Shown piece after piece: positions 59,749 to 64,000 of a stretch of DNA of 64,000 nt. The DNA lies in assembly GCA_001687465.1 (NCBI GenBank), contig LVLI01000278.1:62001-126000 (forward strand), written 5' to 3'. The stretch comes from Halocafeteria seosinensis (lineage: Eukaryota; Sar; Bigyra; Bicosoecida). Below the pieces are notes generated by a model that ran no database searches, was not told the DNA's origin, and was given only the letters and a program-made list of their open reading frames with translations. Positions within the stretch are counted from its first letter, which is position 1, and the number at the start of each line of letters is the position of its first letter. Made by a program: the position numbers and the translations under genes.

Positions 59749-62118
59749 TTAGCTGCTGTACGCTGAGCGTAAAAGTTCATACGTTTCCTCGAGATCGGCG
59801 GTGACGTCCAGGACTAGATTCTGGAAGTCTTGGTACGTCTTCAACTCCCTCTGCGCGAGAACTTCATCTCTGTAGGAGCAGCCTGACCAAAACGGTTATC
59901 CGGTAACGAATTAATTCTTACAGTTGCGAATGTCAGGATAGTTTTCTAAATGAACATACTAGTAACTGAATGTGAAGCCCATAGTCCCTGTGAACTACTG
60001 CCGAGCCAACTTGTACATCGGTCTAGCCCGTATGTACAAAACCTTGGGCTTCTTCGGAAAAACACCGATGAAGAACCAGGAGCGTCTTCCTCTTTCTGGC
60101 ATTCAAGCTGTTGTTGCCCAGCACTAAAGTTACACAGCACACTACATTGCGATGTTAAGTTGGCTCACATACCCGAAGTTTGTCCCCGAACCTGCTGGAG
60201 TCCCCGCGACGCAGGACCCGAGATCCCAATGCAATGCCCAATGGGGGAAGATTCCAGGCAGTGGTACTATCGGAGCTATGGGAATGGTGAATGGTCTGGT
60301 GCCAATATCGTGAGGGGTAGTATACGAATTCTCCCGGTTGTACCTGCATGAACGCTAGAGTGTTCGGTGTTAGGTGTTGAGAGAACGAATTTCGCGATAC
60401 CGTCTTACAGAATCTTTGTAGCATGAGGCCAAAGCAAACTCAGGCTTCGCCTCCAAGTCGGGGGCAAAGGCGTCTACGTCCCCGTCTTTCCCAAGATACA
60501 TCGTTTCTGACGGAGGGCAGAAGTACCAGGTTTTCGCCCCTGTCACTTGAAACTGCCATGCACCTAGCGGGACATCGTCTTGGTGCATATGAACTCCACC
60601 GGCCTCTGAGGCGATGGTAAAGAGTCTCCAAGGCACAGCATCTTCGTAGGAGTCCTGAATCTCAGGGTTTCCAAAACAGGCTCCGGGATAAAGACCGTAA
60701 GATTCGTCCTCAAATAACGCCGGCAACGAGAGATTACTAATGCTTAGGAAACTTTTCATTGCATACCACTCCAACGTGCTCGGAATCCATTGAATATTCT
60801 GCCCATGATTGGAGTGACTGCGTCACGGAGGAACAATTCGCCTTTATGACAGTCAGAAGTGGCTCGACTTCGATCCTTACTTTGTTAGCGTCTCAGATTC
60901 GTAGACAGCCTTTCCATTTGTGTGCTCCAAAATCTTCAGCCCCCGTTTCTGAACGGAACGTTAATATTATTCTCCTTAACATACTGTCATGAGAGCCGGT
61001 ATACGCTGACTTACAAGTGAAAGCCATCCGAATGCCTTTGAAGCTTGCTGGATTCCGAAAGGGTAATACTGAAGATATGTCTTGTCCGAGAAGTATTCAA
61101 GAATTGTCTCAACTTTCTGTTGTATCAGCTCCAAATCACTGGAGGAAACGATACCAGTGAGAATGAAAGGAAGGTAGCCGTCAGCATACGCCTTGTTCCT
61201 GGGGAGATACAGTTCCTCTAGCGAAAGTCGCCTCAGCTTCGTAGGCGTCTTCGCTTGAAGCTGGTAGTTCTGCTGCTTGGCATCCATGAGTATCCTTTGT
61301 CCCATGTTGCGTCCTTTGGCCACAACTTGATCGCGAATGCACTCTTGGTAATTTATCTCGATCACTGTGTTAGATGAATCATCCTCCAGGGCGTCTCGCA
61401 ATAGTTCGCAGGCTTTCTCGTAGCGATGATGTCTCATGTATGCTACACCAAGGTTCACTCTAGTGTAAAGAGACTGCTAGAAGGCAAATGCTTGTTGCAA
61501 TAGAAATATGGGAAGCAGTCCATATAGCAATAGACAGAAGCTTACCCCTGGATCCAATTCATATGCTTTTTCGAACAAGTGCATGGCGTTCTCGTCACTT
61601 AACGCTGCTATCTCCATCCCCTCTTGTACCAAAATTTCAGCTTGCTCTTCAGGTGGTAAAGACATTGTTTCCAACCGGAGTAGCACTTTCTTCTCTAAAA
61701 TTTCAGCCTTCATCTTGCGTTTGTTCTCTTCTTCTAAACTCTCGCGGGCAGCTTGAGGGGTATCGATTTTCCCTATTGTTTTCGTCCGTTCTATGTGCCT
61801 CAGGAATGCGTCCTCTGCCATCTCTTCTGAGTTTTTCCATTCCGGCGATTCTTCATCGTACCCTCTGTTTCCAGGAGGAAGTAGGCCTGCTTCTGCTACG
61901 TAATCCCAAATCTCGTCATAGTGTCGATCTATGACCAAATCCTCCATGATTGAGTTTCGGAATGACTTGATGAAATCCTCTCTCAGATCGCTGTGCTGTA
62001 GGGAGAGATAAGTCCCCGAAATGACATCCTTCCGTCTTCGCCTTGATTCGCTGTTGCTCAGTGCAAAGAGCGTTATTATTAAGACGATTACACATTTTAG
62101 CCTTGGAACTGCTTGCAT
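59749..62118 (-). CDS. Secretory TPR-JmjC oxygenase-like protein
   Basis: Exons 61546-62118, 61015-61473, 60881-60948, 60409-60817, 60173-60343, and probably 59922-59958 and 59749-59867, give about 611 aa. The N-terminus is a signal peptide (PRLKCVIVLIITLFALSNSE). Helical TPR-like repeats follow (EILVQEGMEIAALSDENAMH, NLGVAYMRHHRYEKACELLR). The C-terminal part is a JmjC domain: GGVHMHQDDVPLGAWQFQVT with the H-x-D metal pair, GAKTWYFCPP, and VQPGEFVYYPSRYWHQTIHH with the second metal His. Such proteins are Fe(II)/2-oxoglutarate hydroxylases. With a signal peptide this one would work in the ER or beyond, not on histones. The last two small exons fit by phase, but the frame also ends at 60155 if unspliced, so the C-terminus is uncertain. 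The start is the first ATG in frame; the codon used upstream is TTG. Confidence 0.75.
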
Positions 62119-62503
62119 TGCTCGGCTCCAACTTCTAAATACGGCGAGTTTGTCCAACCCATGTATCCACGTTCCCCTTGCGTGTCCGTTAGTTCGGCAT
62201 TATCTTTCCTTCATGTACACGGCGTGACTGTCCTACACGCTGTGATGATAGTAACTTGTAGGTCCATCTTGTAACCCCATCTTGTAACCGGTAGCAACCA
62301 GGGGGCCGGTTGCCATAACGTTGTTGAAGTTCTGTCGAGCGGAAAGTGGCACTTGAAGAGTCAGACCCTGAGATCCCACGAAGGTAATTTGTTCGGTATT
62401 GTAAGAAAGCGAACATCGTACAACACGTTAAGAGAGTGTAGAAAGGAAGACTCCTTTGTTTTTCCTTTGTAATTGCGTTTGGTTGTAAAATAGAGAGGAA
62501 ATA
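62119..62503. other. Divergent promoter region
   Basis: 385 bp between the JmjC gene start (minus) and the aspartic protease start (plus). Nearby CATCTTGTAACC and its near copy form a direct repeat at about 62263-62290. No gene is seen. Confidence 0.45.
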
Positions 62504-63855
62504 ATGAAGATTATTTCGTCGTTGTTGTTCTTGGCCTTGGCAGCCAACTGTGCCTCGGCCTTGGTACGCATTCCCATGCATAAGATGGAATCCCCCAAGG
62601 ATCAACTCCGCCGTGCTGGTTACCACGTAAGTTAATATTTTTTTGTGTGTATTGGAATATGCCGTTATAGCGTCTGCAAATATGGAAGAGGGACTGAAGA
62701 ACACTAGCGAGGGGGCACGAAAATAACAAAAAAGGCCCCGAAGGGTGTGTGTGAGGGGACAAGTTTGGCGCGGGAATCAGTGAACAATGGAAAGCCCTAG
62801 GATTCTGACCCAATGTTCTTTCGTTTTGTGCCATGCAGCGCATCGGTGGAATCCATCATAAATATGGAGATAAAGCAAACGTACCAATCAATAACTACCA
62901 GGATGCTCAATACTATGGCGAAATCTCTGTTGGAACTCCACCTCAGAAGTTCCAGGTGATATTCGACACAGGAAGCAGCAACTTGTGGATTCCCTCTACA
63001 AAGTGCACGAACTGTGGAAGCCACCCGAAATACAACCACACGGCCTCTAGCACATATCACAAAAACGGCACCTCCTTCAAGATCATGTACGGAAGTGGAC
63101 CTGTCAGTGGTTTCATTTCCAATGATGATGTTACTGTAGGTGGACTAACTGTAGATGGCGTTGATTTCGCTGAAATCACTGATGTATCTGGACTTGGCCC
63201 CGCTTACTCTCTTGGTAAATTTGACGGTATCTTGGGTATGGCTTGGAACAAGATTAGTGTCGATGACATTCCGACGATCTTCTCCGACTTCGTACAACAA
63301 GGCTTGGTAGATGAGCCTGTGTTTGCATTCTACTTGTCATCTGACAGCAGCAAGCAGGGTGAGCTCACCTTGGGTGGCATTGACAACTCCAAGTACACCG
63401 GAGACATATTCTATCAAGATTTGAGTTCCGAAACTTACTGGGAAATTAAGTTGGGTGACTTCAAGGTTAATGGAGATAGCATGACGAGTGTGCATAAAGC
63501 CATCTTGGACACTGGCACTTCCTTATTGGCAGGTCCCACTGACGAAGTGAAAAAGATTGCGAAGAAGGTCGGTGCCAAACCCTTCTGGTTGAACCCTAAT
63601 GAATTCACTGTTAACTGCAGCGCTATTCCCAATATGCCTGATATTGAGATTGAAATTGGTGGAAAGACATTTACGCTCTCAGCTAAGGAATACGTATTGA
63701 ACGTTGAAGATGTGGAATGCCTTTTGGGTATGACTGGTATTGATGTACCGGCACCAGCTGGTCCTCTGTGGATTTTGGGTGATGTTTTCATTCGTCAGTA
63801 TTACACCATATTTGACTGGGGACAGAAGCGTGTAGGTCTTGCCACCGCCGCATAA
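62504..63855 (+). CDS. Cathepsin D-like aspartic protease
   Basis: Two exons (62504-62626, 62839-63855) give 379 aa. It is a pepsin-family acid protease, probably lysosomal, vacuolar or secreted. The start has a signal peptide (SSLLFLALAANCASA) and a short propeptide (res 17-60). The mature enzyme has both active-site motifs: FDTGSSNLWIPSTKC and ILDTGTSLLAGP. Also seen are YYGEISVGTPPQKFQVIFDT, the flap Tyr in FKIMYGSGPVSGF, and the closing PLWILGDVFIRQYYTIFDWG then KRVGLA. Cysteine pairs match cathepsin D (three pairs) and N-glycosylation sites occur (YNHTASS). The intron separates signal and pro-region from the enzyme. Identity to saccharopepsin and cathepsin D is high by eye. Confidence 0.97.
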
Positions 63856-64000
63856 GAGAACCTACTGTCGCATGCGACTTTCATACGCCACGTGATAAGT
63901 CATCAAAGCGCACCGTTTTGCTTCTTTTGAGAACAATTAGGTGTACTGACATGGCTTTGCGAAAGAAATATACATTTGCTCACTAACACGTGCTCAAAAA
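63856..64000. other. 3' flank of the aspartic protease gene
   Basis: The last 145 bases after the protease stop. No further gene is seen. The final A-rich stretch (ends TGCTCAAAAA) may include the polyadenylation region of this gene. Confidence 0.4.

Overview
This is nuclear DNA of a single-celled eukaryote with a compact genome. Genes lie on both strands, many only 20-400 bp apart. Most are split by GT-AG introns of about 36-95 nt, with GTAAGT/GTACGT-like donors. A few introns look as short as 36-41 nt. There are no operons, Shine-Dalgarno signals or tRNA/rRNA genes. A TPH-type ciliary protein suggests a flagellated cell. A plant-type PH protein, a plant-type phospholipid methyltransferase and an Hsp33 chaperone would fit an alga or a stramenopile-like protist. 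The species cannot be named from the sequence alone. Most gene models below were rebuilt by hand: exons were joined only where donor, acceptor and reading phase agree and the protein stays open.

Layout. 1-2.7 kb: a gene running off the left edge, a small charged protein, a weak minus-strand model and a run of DNA hairpins. 2.7-9.6 kb: a 2175-aa coiled-coil protein. 10.0-11.5 kb: PH-domain protein and LSM8. 11.7-15.7 kb: two tandem TMC-like membrane proteins. 15.7-16.2 kb: a small gene. 16.3-18.4 kb: zinc-type CDF transporter. 18.4-21.4 kb: FIST-like plus LON-like protein. 21.4-22.9 kb: Hsp33. 23.7-24.2 kb: histone H3. 24.7-27.9 kb: Tex/SRBD1. 28.5-30.6 kb: Cdc7 kinase. 30.8-31.5 kb: phospholipid N-methyltransferase. 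32.8-35.1 kb: unknown helical protein. 35.1-36.9 kb: protein with two histone-fold-like regions and a SUMO-like region. 37.3-40.4 kb: secreted EGF-repeat protein. 41.6-42.4 kb: cyclophilin. 42.4-43.5 kb: HUS1. 43.9-46.4 kb: helical-repeat protein with acidic tail. 46.5-48.2 kb: ciliary coiled-coil protein. 49.1-50.3 kb: nitrilase-like protein lacking catalytic residues. 50.3-52.1 kb: Bin3/MePCE RNA methyltransferase. 52.2-58.5 kb: an LRR-ankyrin-U-box gene with a broken, partly inverted duplicate beside it. 59.7-62.1 kb: secretory TPR-JmjC protein. 62.5-63.9 kb: cathepsin D-like protease.

Functions. Several genes serve the nucleus: Cdc7 (replication start), HUS1 (DNA-damage clamp), H3, LSM8 and Bin3 (snRNA biology), Tex, and the histone-fold protein. 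No single pathway links the window. The most unusual items are the LRR-ankyrin-U-box receptor-like gene, with one ankyrin repeat per phase-0 exon, a frameshifted repeat and a scrambled copy; the tandem histone-fold/SUMO-like protein; the FIST-LON fusion; the pseudo-nitrilase; and the hairpin cluster at 2.3-2.45 kb.
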